A stretch of 64,000 bases of DNA, from positions 372,001-436,000 of the forward strand of contig JACKLZ010000003.1 of NCBI GenBank assembly GCA_024235675.1, in the 5' to 3' direction. Source of the DNA: Zoogloeaceae bacterium. GTDB lineage: Bacteria > Pseudomonadota > Gammaproteobacteria > Burkholderiales > Rhodocyclaceae. Each line of letters begins with the position of its first letter. Positions within the stretch are counted from its first letter, which is position 1. A program made the position numbers and the translations under genes. Below the pieces are notes generated by a model that was given only the letters and a program-made list of their open reading frames with translations, had not been told where the DNA came from and did not search any database. Below, piece by piece: positions 25,025-33,889 of the stretch.

Positions 25025-25230
25025 GCTGCAAGCAGGTGACGCGACTGGCGTCAGAACGACTGGACCGGCCGCTGAATCTGCGCGAGCGCCTGTCGTTCCG
25101 GATGCATTTGATGATGTGCGCGGCGTGCAGCCGCTTTGACGGGCAGATGCAGTTCATGCGCAGTGCGCTCTCGCGCTTCTCGCGCGGCGACACGCCCGAC
25201 GCCGACGCTCGCGACGATCGCCAGGCTTAA
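25018..25230 (+). CDS. Small zf-HC2 zinc-binding protein, likely anti-sigma
   Basis: 70 residues, cytosolic, with the zinc anti-sigma layout: C4, then H30-x3-C34-x2-C37. There is no transmembrane segment, unlike most RseA or ChrR-type regulators, so it would act as a soluble redox- or zinc-responsive partner. It overlaps the sigma gene by 7 nt, giving coupled translation. Its last four bases overlap the convergent deacetylase gene. Confidence 0.85.
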   Translation: MLSCKQVTRLASERLDRPLNLRERLSFRMHLMMCAACSRFDGQMQFMRSALSRFSRGDTPDADARDDRQA

Positions 25231-26000
25231 GTTGCCGGGCGGGCGTCGAAGGTCTCGCCCGGGCGCCGGATGGACGGCCGCTTGGGCGTGTTCTTCATGT
25301 GCAGGCGCCAGTAATAGCCCAGCAGATTGTCGCCGTAGGAAATCGCTTTGCGCGGCAGGGTGAGCGGATCGTCCGCGACGCTTGCTGGCGAACGGATGCA
25401 GGTGGTGCCGCTCAGGTAGCCGGCATCGGCGACCGCATCGACCGCGCGGAGGTCGTGGCTGCCGAAGGGGTAGCAGAAGTGATTGACCGGCTCGCCGAGC
25501 ACGTCTTCGAGCGCCGCTTTTGAGCGGGTGACTTCCTCGCGGATACGCGGCGTGTCCTGCTCGGAGAGCTTGATGTGCGTGGCCGTGTGCGAGCCGAAGT
25601 CCACGCCTTCGCCGCGCAGCTGACGCACCCGCGCCGCGCTCATCAGCGGCGGCGTGTCGCGCCCGTCGGCGGCAAACCAGTTCGAGGGCTGACCGAGCAG
25701 GTCGGAGATCAGATACACCAGCGCCGGGAAGCCGTGCTTTTGCAGCACCGGCCAGGCGTACTCGTAGAAATTCTCGTAGCCATCATCGAAGGTCAGCGCC
25801 ACGGCCTTGGGCGGCATCGGCGCCTTGCCGCGCAGGCAGGCGAGCACCTGGTCCATCGACAGCACGGTGTAACCGAAGCGCGCGAGGTAGGCCATCTGGC
25901 GCGCGAAGCGCTTGTGATGGCAGTAGGTCGAGCGATGCCCCTTCATCGGCGCGAAGTCGCCGACCTGGTGGTACATCAGGATGTTGATGCCGGTGCTCAT
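25227..26000 (-). CDS. Polysaccharide deacetylase family protein
   Basis: 257 residues from the ATG at 26000. NodB-type carbohydrate esterase 4 motifs: A-L-T-F-D-D-G-Y (catalytic and metal aspartates) and S-H-T-A-T-H (metal histidines), followed by C-Y-P-F-G-S-H. No signal peptide is evident, so it probably works on a lipid-linked or nucleotide-linked glycan in the cytoplasm. It is the last gene of a minus-strand glycan operon (31547 down to 25227) with one-nucleotide spacing from the next glycosyltransferase. Confidence 0.88.
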   Translation of the reverse strand: MSTGINILMYHQVGDFAPMKGHRSTYCHHKRFARQMAYLARFGYTVLSMDQVLACLRGKAPMPPKAVALTFDDGYENFYEYAWPVLQKHGFPALVYLISDLLGQPSNWFAADGRDTPPLMSAARVRQLRGEGVDFGSHTATHIKLSEQDTPRIREEVTRSKAALEDVLGEPVNHFCYPFGSHDLRAVDAVADAGYLSGTTCIRSPASVADDPLTLPRKAISYGDNLLGYYWRLHMKNTPKRPSIRRPGETFDARPAT

Positions 26001-26001
26001 G

Positions 26002-27072
26002 TCAGCGATTGTCCAGCAATTGGGCGTACAGCGCACGATATTGGCCGATCACCGCGGCTTCGCCAAACTCGGTGTCGATGCGTGCCGCGCCGGCGCGAAT
26101 CATGTCGCGCTGCAAGGCGTCGTTGGTGATCACTTCGCGCATGCCGGCTGACAGCGCATCGGCATCGTCGCAGGGCGACACCCAGGCGTCTTGCCCGTGG
26201 TGAGCGATCTCGCGCGCGCCGCGAAACGCGGTGCAGGCCAGCGGCTTGCCATAGGCCCAGGCTTCGAGAATCACATTGCCTAGGGTTTCGGCATCGCGCG
26301 AGGGGAAGGCCACCATGTCGGCCAGATGGAACCATGGCGCCGGGTCGTGCTGCCAGCCGGCGAAATGCACCCGCTCGGCCACGCCGAGCTGGCGCGCCTG
26401 CGTCTCGAGCGCTTCGCGCAGCGGCCCGTCGCCGAGAATGGCCAGGCGCAGACGCTTGCCGGCCAGCTCGGCGGGCAGCTGGCTGAAGGCCTCGATCAGC
26501 GTGGCCTGGCCTTTGACGTCGATCAGCCGGCCGGCGGTGACGATCAGCCAGTCTTCGGGCTGCAGCGCGAGTTGCTGCCGCAGGGTGTGCTGCGCCTCGG
26601 CGTCGAGCGGCTTGGCCGGGTCGGCGAAATTGGTGATGTGATGTACATGCCTGGCCGGCAGGCCGCCCTGGATCATCCAGTCGCACAGGCCTTTGGTGTT
26701 GCCGATCCAGGCGTGGGCGTGGCGGAAGGGCGTCAGCTTGTAATAGCCGCCCAGGCGCGACAGATGCACCTTGCCGCGACCGCGCTTGAGGTGGGTGAGG
26801 CGGGTGGCGCGGCCCATATAGGTTTGCACGATGGGCGCGTCGCTGGCCGCGATGAGGCGCGAGAGCTCCCAGCGCGAGAGCGGGTCCCACACCGTGCGCA
26901 TGGGCGACTCGCGCATGTCGACGCCGTCGAGATGGTGGCGGGCGAGGTCGGAGTCGCGTCGCACGATCACTTCCACCGATTCGCCGTGGCGGGCCATGGC
27001 GCGCACGAAGCGCACCAGCCAGCGCTCGGCGCCGCCCATCTCCTTGCTGCCGAGGATGTGCAGGGATTTCAT
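26002..27072 (-). CDS. Glycosyltransferase family 4 protein
   Basis: 356 residues from the ATG at 27072. GT-B fold: N-terminal acceptor domain starting L-H-I-L-G-S-K-E-M-G-G-A-E-R-W, C-terminal nucleotide-sugar domain with V-T-A-G-R-L-I-D-V-K-G-Q and the E-x7-E element (A-E-T-L-G-N-V-I-L-E-A). It probably adds a hexose to lipopolysaccharide core or O-chain; donor and acceptor unknown. It overlaps the upstream GT4 gene by 4 nt, so it belongs to the same translational unit. Confidence 0.88.
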   Translation of the reverse strand: MKSLHILGSKEMGGAERWLVRFVRAMARHGESVEVIVRRDSDLARHHLDGVDMRESPMRTVWDPLSRWELSRLIAASDAPIVQTYMGRATRLTHLKRGRGKVHLSRLGGYYKLTPFRHAHAWIGNTKGLCDWMIQGGLPARHVHHITNFADPAKPLDAEAQHTLRQQLALQPEDWLIVTAGRLIDVKGQATLIEAFSQLPAELAGKRLRLAILGDGPLREALETQARQLGVAERVHFAGWQHDPAPWFHLADMVAFPSRDAETLGNVILEAWAYGKPLACTAFRGAREIAHHGQDAWVSPCDDADALSAGMREVITNDALQRDMIRAGAARIDTEFGEAAVIGQYRALYAQLLDNR

Positions 27073-28151
27073 TGCGCCAGCACCTTGTTGTAGATGGCGA
27101 GGTTGCCCTCGCATAGGGTGTCGACCGAGAAGTCGTGCATCACCATGGTCCAGCCCGAATCGCCCATCTGCTTGCGCAAGCCGGCATCACCGAGGAGCCG
27201 GTTCATGGCGGTGGCCAGGGCGGCGACATCACCGACGCTGATCAGCAGGCCGTTCTCGCCATCGACCACCGCCTCGGGCATGCCGCCGGCGCGGCTGGCG
27301 ATGATCGGCACCCGCGCGGCCGAGGCCTGCAGCAACGACACGCCCAGGCCTTCCATGTCGGCCGGGTGCACCAGCAGATCGAGGCAGCCGAGTTGGGCGG
27401 GCAAGTCGTCGGCAAAACCCATGAGTTGCACATTGTCGGTCAGGCCTTGATCGGCAACCGCTTGGCGCAGCTCGGCCTCCAGCGGACCGCGACCGTAGAT
27501 CAGCACCTGCAGTGTCGGGTGCTCGGCCAGCACGGCGGGTAGCGCGGCCAGCAGGTAGCGATGGCCTTTGCGCTGGATGAGCTGGGCGACCATGCCGACG
27601 ATGGGCGTGTCGGCCTCAAAGCCGAGGTCGGCGCGGAAGGCGGTTTTGTCGTAGTCGTGCAGATAGGGTGCGGGGTCGACCGCGCTACGCACGCAGCTGA
27701 CCTTTTCGGGCGCGAGGCCCTCGGCCAGCAGCACCTGACGGATGCCTTCGGAGATGGTGATGACATGGTCGAACAGGCGGTATTTGAGCGACACCGCCCA
27801 GCGCGCTTCGGGGTTGTCCACCCGGCGCGACAGCACGCAGGGTACGCCCGCCAGTTTGGCCGCGAGGCCACCCCACAGGTCGGCACCGCGCCGGCTGTGG
27901 ATGTGCACGATGTCCGGCCGATGGGCGCGGATCGCCTGCTTGAGCCGCAAGACCATGCCCAGATCCGCGTCGCCACCCATGGGCATCTCGACCACCTCGG
28001 CAAAGGCGCGCGCCTCGGCTGCGATGTGCGCACCGCTCGGGCAGGCGAGCACATTGCTCACGCCGCGCGCGGCCAGGCCCTGCATGATGTAGAGCACTTG
28101 TTTGGCGCCGCCGTAAAGGTGGCGACCGGCTTCGATGTGCAGCACCTTCAT
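27069..28151 (-). CDS. Glycosyltransferase family 4 protein
   Basis: 360 residues. N-terminal L-H-I-E-A-G-R-H-L-Y-G-G-A-K-Q-V glycine loop, middle I-V-H-I-H-S-R-R-G-A-D-L-W, and C-terminal V-A-Q-L-I-Q-R-K-G-H-R-Y with D-M-E-G-L-G-V-S-L-L-Q-A. The E-x7-E element is altered at its second glutamate (Q), which some retaining GT4 enzymes tolerate. A lipopolysaccharide core role is inferred from the adjacent heptosyltransferase-like gene. It overlaps that gene by 4 nt upstream and the next GT4 by 4 nt downstream. Confidence 0.87.
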   Translation of the reverse strand: MKVLHIEAGRHLYGGAKQVLYIMQGLAARGVSNVLACPSGAHIAAEARAFAEVVEMPMGGDADLGMVLRLKQAIRAHRPDIVHIHSRRGADLWGGLAAKLAGVPCVLSRRVDNPEARWAVSLKYRLFDHVITISEGIRQVLLAEGLAPEKVSCVRSAVDPAPYLHDYDKTAFRADLGFEADTPIVGMVAQLIQRKGHRYLLAALPAVLAEHPTLQVLIYGRGPLEAELRQAVADQGLTDNVQLMGFADDLPAQLGCLDLLVHPADMEGLGVSLLQASAARVPIIASRAGGMPEAVVDGENGLLISVGDVAALATAMNRLLGDAGLRKQMGDSGWTMVMHDFSVDTLCEGNLAIYNKVLAQ

Positions 28152-29182
28152 GCGGACAGCACCTCGCGGGCCTCGGCCATCACGCGTTCCGGCCGGATGT
28201 CGCGCAGGCAGGTGAAGGCGCCGTCGCAGGTCGGGCGGCGGCGGCAGGGCGAGCAGTCCATGCCCAGCCAGATCACCTTGGCATTGGCGCGGCCGGTGTC
28301 GAGATAGGGACGGGTCGAGCCGAACAGCGCTACGGTGGGCGTGCTGAAGGCGATGCCCATGTGCGTGAGGCCGGTGTCTACGCCGATCAAAAGGCCGGCG
28401 CGTTCGATGATCGCGGCTGCGTCGGCCAGGCCGGTCTGCCCCGCCAGCGACACCGCACCGGGGATGGCGGCGGCCATGCGCTCGGCGGTGTCGCGCTCGG
28501 CCGGGCCGCCGAGGATCACCGGCGTGAGGCCGAGTTCGCCTTGCACCTGCGGGCCGAGCGCCACCCAGGCGTCTTCAAACCAGTGCTTTTGCGGCCGGGT
28601 GGTGAAGGGCGCGAACACCGCATAGCCGCCACGCGTCAGGCCACGCTCGGCCAGCAGGGCATCGACCCGCGTCGCGGTCTCGCTGGCCACGCACAGGCGC
28701 GGCAGAAATTCGCCGGTGTCGAGACCGAGCTGTTGCGCCAGATACAAGTATTCGGAGCTGATCCGCCCGGCGTCACCGCCTTTGGGCACCACCTCGGTCA
28801 TCAGATGCTGGCTGCCCTCGCGCGAGCCCAGGCCGATGCGCCGTGGCGCGCCCGACAGCCAGGTCAGCACGCCACTCTTGAGCAGACTCTGCATGTCGAT
28901 GGCGGTGTCGAAGCGGCGTGATTTCAGTTCGCGCGAGAAGGCCCGAACCGCGCGGAAGAAGTCGCCAAAACGCTTCGCCTGCCACAGCTTCTTCCACTCG
29001 CCTTTCGGCCACAGGATCAGCTCGTCGATGCATGGATCGGCTTCGAGCAGGGTGTGGATGCCGGGCTCGACCAGCCACGCGATATGCGCGTCGGGATAGG
29101 TGGCCTTGAGCGCTGCGGCGAAAGGCGAGGCGAAGACCACGTCGCCGATGGCCGAGGCGCGGACGATGAGGATGCGTTTCAT
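28148..29182 (-). CDS. Glycosyltransferase family 9 (heptosyltransferase-like)
   Basis: 344 residues from the ATG at 29182. N-terminal I-L-I-V-R-A-S-A-I-G-D-V-V-F-A-S-P matches heptosyltransferase I/II; the C-terminal domain has V-I-L-G-G-P-A-E-R-D and G-V-D-T-G-L-T-H-M-G (donor binding). A late cysteine cluster, C-S-P-C-R-R-R-P-T-C-D...C, is seen in a subset of GT9 enzymes. It likely transfers heptose to Kdo in the inner core; whether it is WaaC or a later heptosyltransferase cannot be told here. It overlaps the O-antigen ligase gene by 4 nt. Confidence 0.88.
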   Translation of the reverse strand: MKRILIVRASAIGDVVFASPFAAALKATYPDAHIAWLVEPGIHTLLEADPCIDELILWPKGEWKKLWQAKRFGDFFRAVRAFSRELKSRRFDTAIDMQSLLKSGVLTWLSGAPRRIGLGSREGSQHLMTEVVPKGGDAGRISSEYLYLAQQLGLDTGEFLPRLCVASETATRVDALLAERGLTRGGYAVFAPFTTRPQKHWFEDAWVALGPQVQGELGLTPVILGGPAERDTAERMAAAIPGAVSLAGQTGLADAAAIIERAGLLIGVDTGLTHMGIAFSTPTVALFGSTRPYLDTGRANAKVIWLGMDCSPCRRRPTCDGAFTCLRDIRPERVMAEAREVLSA

Positions 29183-30468
29183 CGCAGGCGCCCCGTCGAT
29201 TCGCGCTGACCGAGCAGGCGCAGCGAGAGCAGCAGCAGGATCGAGAAGAAGCGCATGTCCGGGTGCGACAGGCGATAGTCGAACATCGCCCACACAGCGG
29301 TGAAGGCCAGCACCGCCCACATCGCCGGCAGCAGCATCTGGCGCTGGCGATCGCTGCGGGCCGCGCGCACGGCGTCGCGGATTAGCACCAGCGACAGCGC
29401 GAGCCACAGCGCCGTGCCGATCAGGCCCTGACCCCACAGGGTCTGCAGGTAGCTGTTGTGCACCTGGTCATAGCGCTCGCCTTCGTTCAGCGCGGCCACC
29501 GGGCGCACATCGCGGTCGATGATGTCCTTCACGTCGCCAAAGCCATGGCCGATCCAGGGCGCGTCGGGGAAGCGCTGCAGCACGTAACGCCACAGGCGCA
29601 GGCGGACGGTGACCGAGGCGGCGGGGGCGGCGTCGAGGCCGTCGGTGAGCACGGTCTCGATGGTGGTGCGCTCAGCCTCGATGCGTTGCTGCACGGCATC
29701 CAGATTGCCCGCCAGCAGCAGACCGGCGAGCAGCGCACCGATCAGCCCCAGCGCCAGACGACGCTGGCCCGGCCGGGCGTTGCGATTGTGCAGGGTGCGC
29801 CAAACGGTGATCGCGACGGCGCCGGCGGCGACGATGGCCAGCGCCAGATAGGTGCTGCGGTTCTGGGTGGTCAGCAGCACTTCGAGGTTCAGCGCGATCA
29901 GCGCGACGCCGGTGATGCGCGCCGGCCAGCGCAGCGTGCCGGCCACCGACCACCAGATGCGCGCGGTGGCGATCAGCGCCACGGCGAAGGCGCCGGCGTA
30001 GAGGCCAACACCCAGCGCGCGATTCAGATGAAAGCCCAGGCGCTCGCCTGACCACAGCACGCCGAGGCCACGTTGCCAGAGATAGCTGATGACGCCGAAG
30101 GTGAAGCCGAGCATGGCCAGCATCCACAGGCGGCGCAGCCGGCGCACCGGGTCTTCGCAGGGCAGGATTGCCAGCAGCGCGAACATGGGCACGAACAGCC
30201 AGTCGATGAAGACCTCTTTGGGCGTGAGCAGCCCCGGCTCGGCCAGGCCACCCCATGTTTGCAGCGCGTAGCGGGCGCACAGCCACAGCGCGACGAGGGC
30301 GGTGAGTGCGCTGGCGGCGTCCCAGGGCAGGCGACGACGCTGCCACAGCGCGAGCGCGACGGCCGGCAGGCACAGGGCGATGCCGATATGGCCGGGCGCG
30401 GTTTTCCAGACGCTGGTGAGCGCGAACAGGCCGAGGCCGAAGACGCCGATCCGGTGTAGCCAGTTCAT
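29179..30468 (-). CDS. waaL: O-antigen ligase family protein
   Basis: 429 residues, about 11-12 transmembrane segments, with one large periplasmic loop at about residues 265-355. That loop contains the family motif around V-H-N-S-Y-L-Q-T-L-W-G-Q-G with the histidine considered catalytic in WaaL/Wzy-C proteins. It would join undecaprenyl-linked O-antigen to the lipid A core in the periplasm, although some members are polysaccharide polymerases. It is flanked by GT9 and GT4 genes with 4-nt overlaps on both sides. Confidence 0.85.
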   Translation of the reverse strand: MNWLHRIGVFGLGLFALTSVWKTAPGHIGIALCLPAVALALWQRRRLPWDAASALTALVALWLCARYALQTWGGLAEPGLLTPKEVFIDWLFVPMFALLAILPCEDPVRRLRRLWMLAMLGFTFGVISYLWQRGLGVLWSGERLGFHLNRALGVGLYAGAFAVALIATARIWWSVAGTLRWPARITGVALIALNLEVLLTTQNRSTYLALAIVAAGAVAITVWRTLHNRNARPGQRRLALGLIGALLAGLLLAGNLDAVQQRIEAERTTIETVLTDGLDAAPAASVTVRLRLWRYVLQRFPDAPWIGHGFGDVKDIIDRDVRPVAALNEGERYDQVHNSYLQTLWGQGLIGTALWLALSLVLIRDAVRAARSDRQRQMLLPAMWAVLAFTAVWAMFDYRLSHPDMRFFSILLLLSLRLLGQRESTGRLR

Positions 30469-31547
30469 GCGCGGGTGTCCGTGTTGTGAACAAAGGCGAG
30501 CAGTCTGGCAGCGCGGGCGTCCCAGCCGTAGTCGCGGGCGGTGATCCGACCGGCCTCAGCCATGGCCAGCGCGGCTGCCGGGTGGTCTTGCACCTGGCGC
30601 ATGGCGGCGATCCAGGCGGCGGGGTCGTCGGCGGGCACGAGCAGGCCGTTTTCGCCGTGACGGACGACCTCGCGGATGGGCGCCAGATCCGAGGCAATCA
30701 CCAGCCGGCCGGCGGCCATGGCTTCAAAGAGCTTGATCGGGCTGATCGTCGCCGCGTGGCGCAGATCGGCCTGGTAGGGCATCAGCGCGACGGCGCCGCG
30801 GGCCAGCGCCGCGGGCACCTCGGCGTGCGGCACGGCGCTCTCGACGCGGAGCTTGTCGTTCGGCTGCGCGGGCTCGTGATCGCGCGGGCCGATCAGCGTG
30901 ACCGGGAAGCCGGCCGCGGCGATGGCTTCGAACAGCGGCAGGCCGCGATCGCGGCTGATGCGCCCGACGTAGAGCGCGTGCGGCCGGGCGAAGTCGGCCT
31001 CGGTGGCGGTCGGCACGGCGGAGAAGGCCGGCAGGTCGACCCCGCTGGGCAGGACGACGATGCGCGCGGGGTCGAAGCCGGCCTCGACCAGCGCATCGCG
31101 CCCGGCGGCGGTGATGGCGGCCAGGCCGCGCAGCAGGCCGTGCTGGTGGGCCTGCAGCAAGGGCGCCATCAGCCCGTCGGCGATCAGCGATTCGGTGTCA
31201 TGCACTTCAAGAAAATGCCGCAGGCCGCTGCGGGCGAGCAGCACCGAGAAGTCGGGCACGCGGGTGTAGACCGTCTGCGCCTCACGCAGCTCCCGGCGGT
31301 GGGTGAGCACGAAAGGCCAGCCCTTCCATTTGCTATGCAGGGTCAGCGCCCCGCGCAGGTCGATGGGGTGGCGAATGCCCATGCCGGCCAGAAAGCCGGC
31401 GGTGTCGAAGCCGCGCGGCAGCGGCGGCACATACAGACGTGCCGAGACGCCGGCTTTGGCGATGGCCTCGACGGTGTGCAGGGTCTGGATCAGGTTGGCA
31501 CGGGGACGCTGCGGGCGGCCGCGGGCGAGGTAGATGAAGTCCGGCAT
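30465..31547 (-). CDS. Glycosyltransferase family 4 protein
   Basis: 360 residues, first gene of the minus-strand glycan operon. N-terminal F-I-Y-L-A-R-G-R-P-Q-R-P-R-A-N-L-I-Q; C-terminal Y-V-G-R-I-S-R-D-R-G-L-P and S-P-I-K-L-F-E-A-M-A-A-G-R (the E-A-M-A-A-G-R helix binds donor nucleotide). It shows little resemblance to the other GT4 genes in this cluster, so it is not a recent duplicate. A divergent promoter region of 123 bp separates it from the plus-strand GT4 series. Confidence 0.87.
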   Translation of the reverse strand: MPDFIYLARGRPQRPRANLIQTLHTVEAIAKAGVSARLYVPPLPRGFDTAGFLAGMGIRHPIDLRGALTLHSKWKGWPFVLTHRRELREAQTVYTRVPDFSVLLARSGLRHFLEVHDTESLIADGLMAPLLQAHQHGLLRGLAAITAAGRDALVEAGFDPARIVVLPSGVDLPAFSAVPTATEADFARPHALYVGRISRDRGLPLFEAIAAAGFPVTLIGPRDHEPAQPNDKLRVESAVPHAEVPAALARGAVALMPYQADLRHAATISPIKLFEAMAAGRLVIASDLAPIREVVRHGENGLLVPADDPAAWIAAMRQVQDHPAAALAMAEAGRITARDYGWDARAARLLAFVHNTDTRA

Positions 31548-31574
31548 GACGCCCGGTGTGCAATGAAAGCGGCA

Positions 31575-31646
31575 AGTATATCGCGCTCTGATGGCGTGAT
31601 CGCCGGCCCGCCATGCTTCGGGGCTGGCGCCGGCCTCGGCTATACT
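31575..31646. promoter_or_regulatory. Divergent promoter region of the glycan cluster
   Basis: A TATACT -10-like hexamer is present for each direction: minus strand at 31575-31580 (28 nt before the 31547 start) and plus strand at 31641-31646 (25 nt before the 31671 start). Neither has a strong -35, which would suit weak constitutive or activator-dependent promoters. Confidence 0.4.
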
Positions 31647-31670
31647 CGCAGCCTTGTCCCGGAGCCCTGC

Positions 31671-32783
31671 ATGCGTGTTGCCATTTTCATTCCTTCGTTC
31701 GGTGACGGCGGTGCCGAGCGGATGCTCGTAAATCTGGCCGGTGCACTGAGCGCGCGCGGGGTGTCGGTGGATTTCCTGACCCGCAGCCGCGAGGCCCCCT
31801 ATGTGGACAGCCTTGCGCCCGCCGTGCGATTGATCGAGACATCACGCGGCGGTGCGTTCGCGGAGCAGCTTCAGTTACGGCACTACCTGCGCAGCGAACG
31901 GCCCGATGTCGTGCTGTGCGGCAAGGACCGCGCCGGCCTGTCGATGCAGCTCGCCCGTCGTCTGTCCGGTGTGCCGCTGCGCATCGTCATGCGGCCGGGC
32001 ACCAGTTACAGCGCGCGCTTTGCCGAGCTGCGCCCCTTCAGTCGCTGGCGTGCCCGGGCGCGGGTGCGTCGGGTGTATCAGGGCGCCGACGCGGTGGTCG
32101 GCAATTCGGCCGAGGTGGTGGCCGATGTGGCGGCCGCTGCCGGTCTGCCGGCCGGGCGCATGCACCTGATCCGCAATCCCGTGGTGACGCCGCAACTCCT
32201 GTCGCAGGCCGAAGCGCCGCTCGACCATCCGTGGTTTGCGCCGGACCAGCCGCCGGTCATTCTTGGTGTGGGCCGGCTGGGGCAGGTCAAGGGCTTCGAT
32301 GTGCTGCTCGATGCCTTTGCCCGCGTGCGTGCGCAGCACCCGGCGCGGCTGATGATTCTGGGCGAGGGGCGTCTGCGCGGCGAGCTTGAAGCGCAGGCGT
32401 CGCGCCTCGGTGTGGCCGAGGATGTTGCGCTGCCGGGCTTCGACGCCAACCCCTATCGCTACCTGGCCCGCGCGGCCTTGTTCGTGCTCTCGTCACGGCG
32501 CGAAGGCTCGCCCAACGCGCTTACCGAAGCGCTGGCGCTCGGTGTGCCGGTGGTGGCGACCGACTGCCCGGCCGGGCCGCGCGAGGTGCTGCGCGGCGGC
32601 GAAGTGGCGCCGCTGGTGCCGGTCGATGACGCCGAGGCCATGGCGGCGGCGATGCTGGCGACGCTGGATGCGCCGGGCGGTGCCGATCGCCGGCGTGAGG
32701 CGGTGCAAGAGTATTCCGCCGCGACCTGCGCCGAGCGCTATCACGCGTTGTTCGAATCACTGCTGGCCGAGGGGCGCGCATGA
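31671..32783 (+). CDS. Glycosyltransferase family 4 (tandem paralogue 1)
   Basis: 370 residues from the ATG at 31671. The frame stays open upstream to 30486, but that part is only the antisense of the neighbouring GT4 gene. N-terminal A-I-F-I-P-S-F-G-D-G-G-A-E-R-M-L-V-N-L; C-terminal L-G-V-G-R-L-G-Q-V-K-G-F and R-R-E-G-S-P-N-A-L-T-E-A-L-A-L-G-V-P (intact E-x7-E). It closely resembles the two genes that follow in layout and in the ending D-C-P-A-G-P-R-E-V-L. It overlaps the next gene by 4 nt. Confidence 0.88.
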   Translation: MRVAIFIPSFGDGGAERMLVNLAGALSARGVSVDFLTRSREAPYVDSLAPAVRLIETSRGGAFAEQLQLRHYLRSERPDVVLCGKDRAGLSMQLARRLSGVPLRIVMRPGTSYSARFAELRPFSRWRARARVRRVYQGADAVVGNSAEVVADVAAAAGLPAGRMHLIRNPVVTPQLLSQAEAPLDHPWFAPDQPPVILGVGRLGQVKGFDVLLDAFARVRAQHPARLMILGEGRLRGELEAQASRLGVAEDVALPGFDANPYRYLARAALFVLSSRREGSPNALTEALALGVPVVATDCPAGPREVLRGGEVAPLVPVDDAEAMAAAMLATLDAPGGADRRREAVQEYSAATCAERYHALFESLLAEGRA

Positions 32784-33889
32784 GCACCGATCTGGCCGTC
32801 TTCGCCGCCACCTCCGGACACAGCGGCGTCGACCGGGTGCTGCGCAATCTGGTGCCGGCGATCGCGCGTCTGGGCGTGACGGTGGATGTGCTCGGCATCG
32901 ACGGCCACGGCCCTCATTTCGATCAACTCCCCGAGGGCGCACGACATCTGCCGCTGGGCGCCCACCATGTCAATTCGGCCATCCCGGCGCTGATCCGCTA
33001 CCTGCGCCGCGAGCGTCCGCAGGCCATGCTCTCGGACAAGGACCGGGTCAATCGCGCAGCGCTGCTGGCGCGTGCCGTGGCGCGCGTGCCGACACGCGTC
33101 GGCTTGCGCCAGGGCACGACGGTGTCGGTCAATCTGGCCAGCCGGGGTGCGATTGATCGCTGGACACAGACGCTGTCGATGCGCTGGTGCTACCCGGCCG
33201 CCGACGCGCTGCTGGTGCCCTCGGCGGGTGCGGCGGACGACCTGGCCGCGTTCGCCCGATTGCCGCGAGAGCGCATCCATGTGGTGCCCAGCCCGATCCT
33301 CACCGATGCCTTGCAGGCGCGTGCGACCGAGCCGCTGGATCACCCGTGGTTTGCCGGCGGGCAAATGCCGGTGATTCTTGGCGTGGGCGAGCTGTCTGAG
33401 CGAAAGGACTTTGCCACGCTGCTGCGTGCGTTCGCGAAGGTCCGCGCGACGCGCCCCTGCCGCCTGGTGATTCTCGGCGAGGGGCGTCGCCGTGGCGAAC
33501 TGGAGCGCCTCGCCGCCGAGCTGGGCGTGGCCGACGACTTGGCGCTGCCGGGCTTCACGGCCAACCCCTATCCCTTCATGGCGCGCGCCGCGGTGTTCGC
33601 CCTGTGTTCGCGCTGGGAGGGCATGCCGGTGGTGCTGATCGAGGCGCTGGCGCTGGGCGCGCCCTCGGTCGCCTGCGACTGCCCGAGCGGTCCGCGCGAG
33701 GTATTGGCCGGCGGCACGGTCGGCCCGCTGGTGCCGGTGGGCAATGTGGCGGCGCTGGCCGACGGTCTGCGTCGGCAGCTCGCGCAACCCGTGCCGGCGG
33801 CGCAATCGCGCGCCGCGGTGGCGGGCTATTCCGATTCAGCGAGCGCGCGCGCCTATCTGGCGGCGCTCGGTTTCAAGGCATTTCAATGA
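32780..33889 (+). CDS. Glycosyltransferase family 4 (tandem paralogue 2)
   Basis: 369 residues. It has the same architecture as its neighbours but a more divergent N-terminus (F-A-A-T-S-G-H-S-G-V-D-R-V-L-R-N-L). The acceptor-side helices are similar (L-I-R-Y-L-R-R-E-R-P-Q-A-M-L-S-D-K-D-R), as is the donor site (R-W-E-G-M-P-V-V-L-I-E-A-L-A-L-G-A-P). Divergence concentrated in the acceptor half fits a different acceptor sugar. ATGA overlaps on both sides couple all three genes. Confidence 0.88.
   Translation: MSTDLAVFAATSGHSGVDRVLRNLVPAIARLGVTVDVLGIDGHGPHFDQLPEGARHLPLGAHHVNSAIPALIRYLRRERPQAMLSDKDRVNRAALLARAVARVPTRVGLRQGTTVSVNLASRGAIDRWTQTLSMRWCYPAADALLVPSAGAADDLAAFARLPRERIHVVPSPILTDALQARATEPLDHPWFAGGQMPVILGVGELSERKDFATLLRAFAKVRATRPCRLVILGEGRRRGELERLAAELGVADDLALPGFTANPYPFMARAAVFALCSRWEGMPVVLIEALALGAPSVACDCPSGPREVLAGGTVGPLVPVGNVAALADGLRRQLAQPVPAAQSRAAVAGYSDSASARAYLAALGFKAFQ

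Noticed and set aside
30486..31670. 395-codon open extension upstream of the GT4 gene at 31671
   Set aside because: It is the exact antisense of the minus-strand GT4 gene; the ATG at 31671 gives the family N-terminus.
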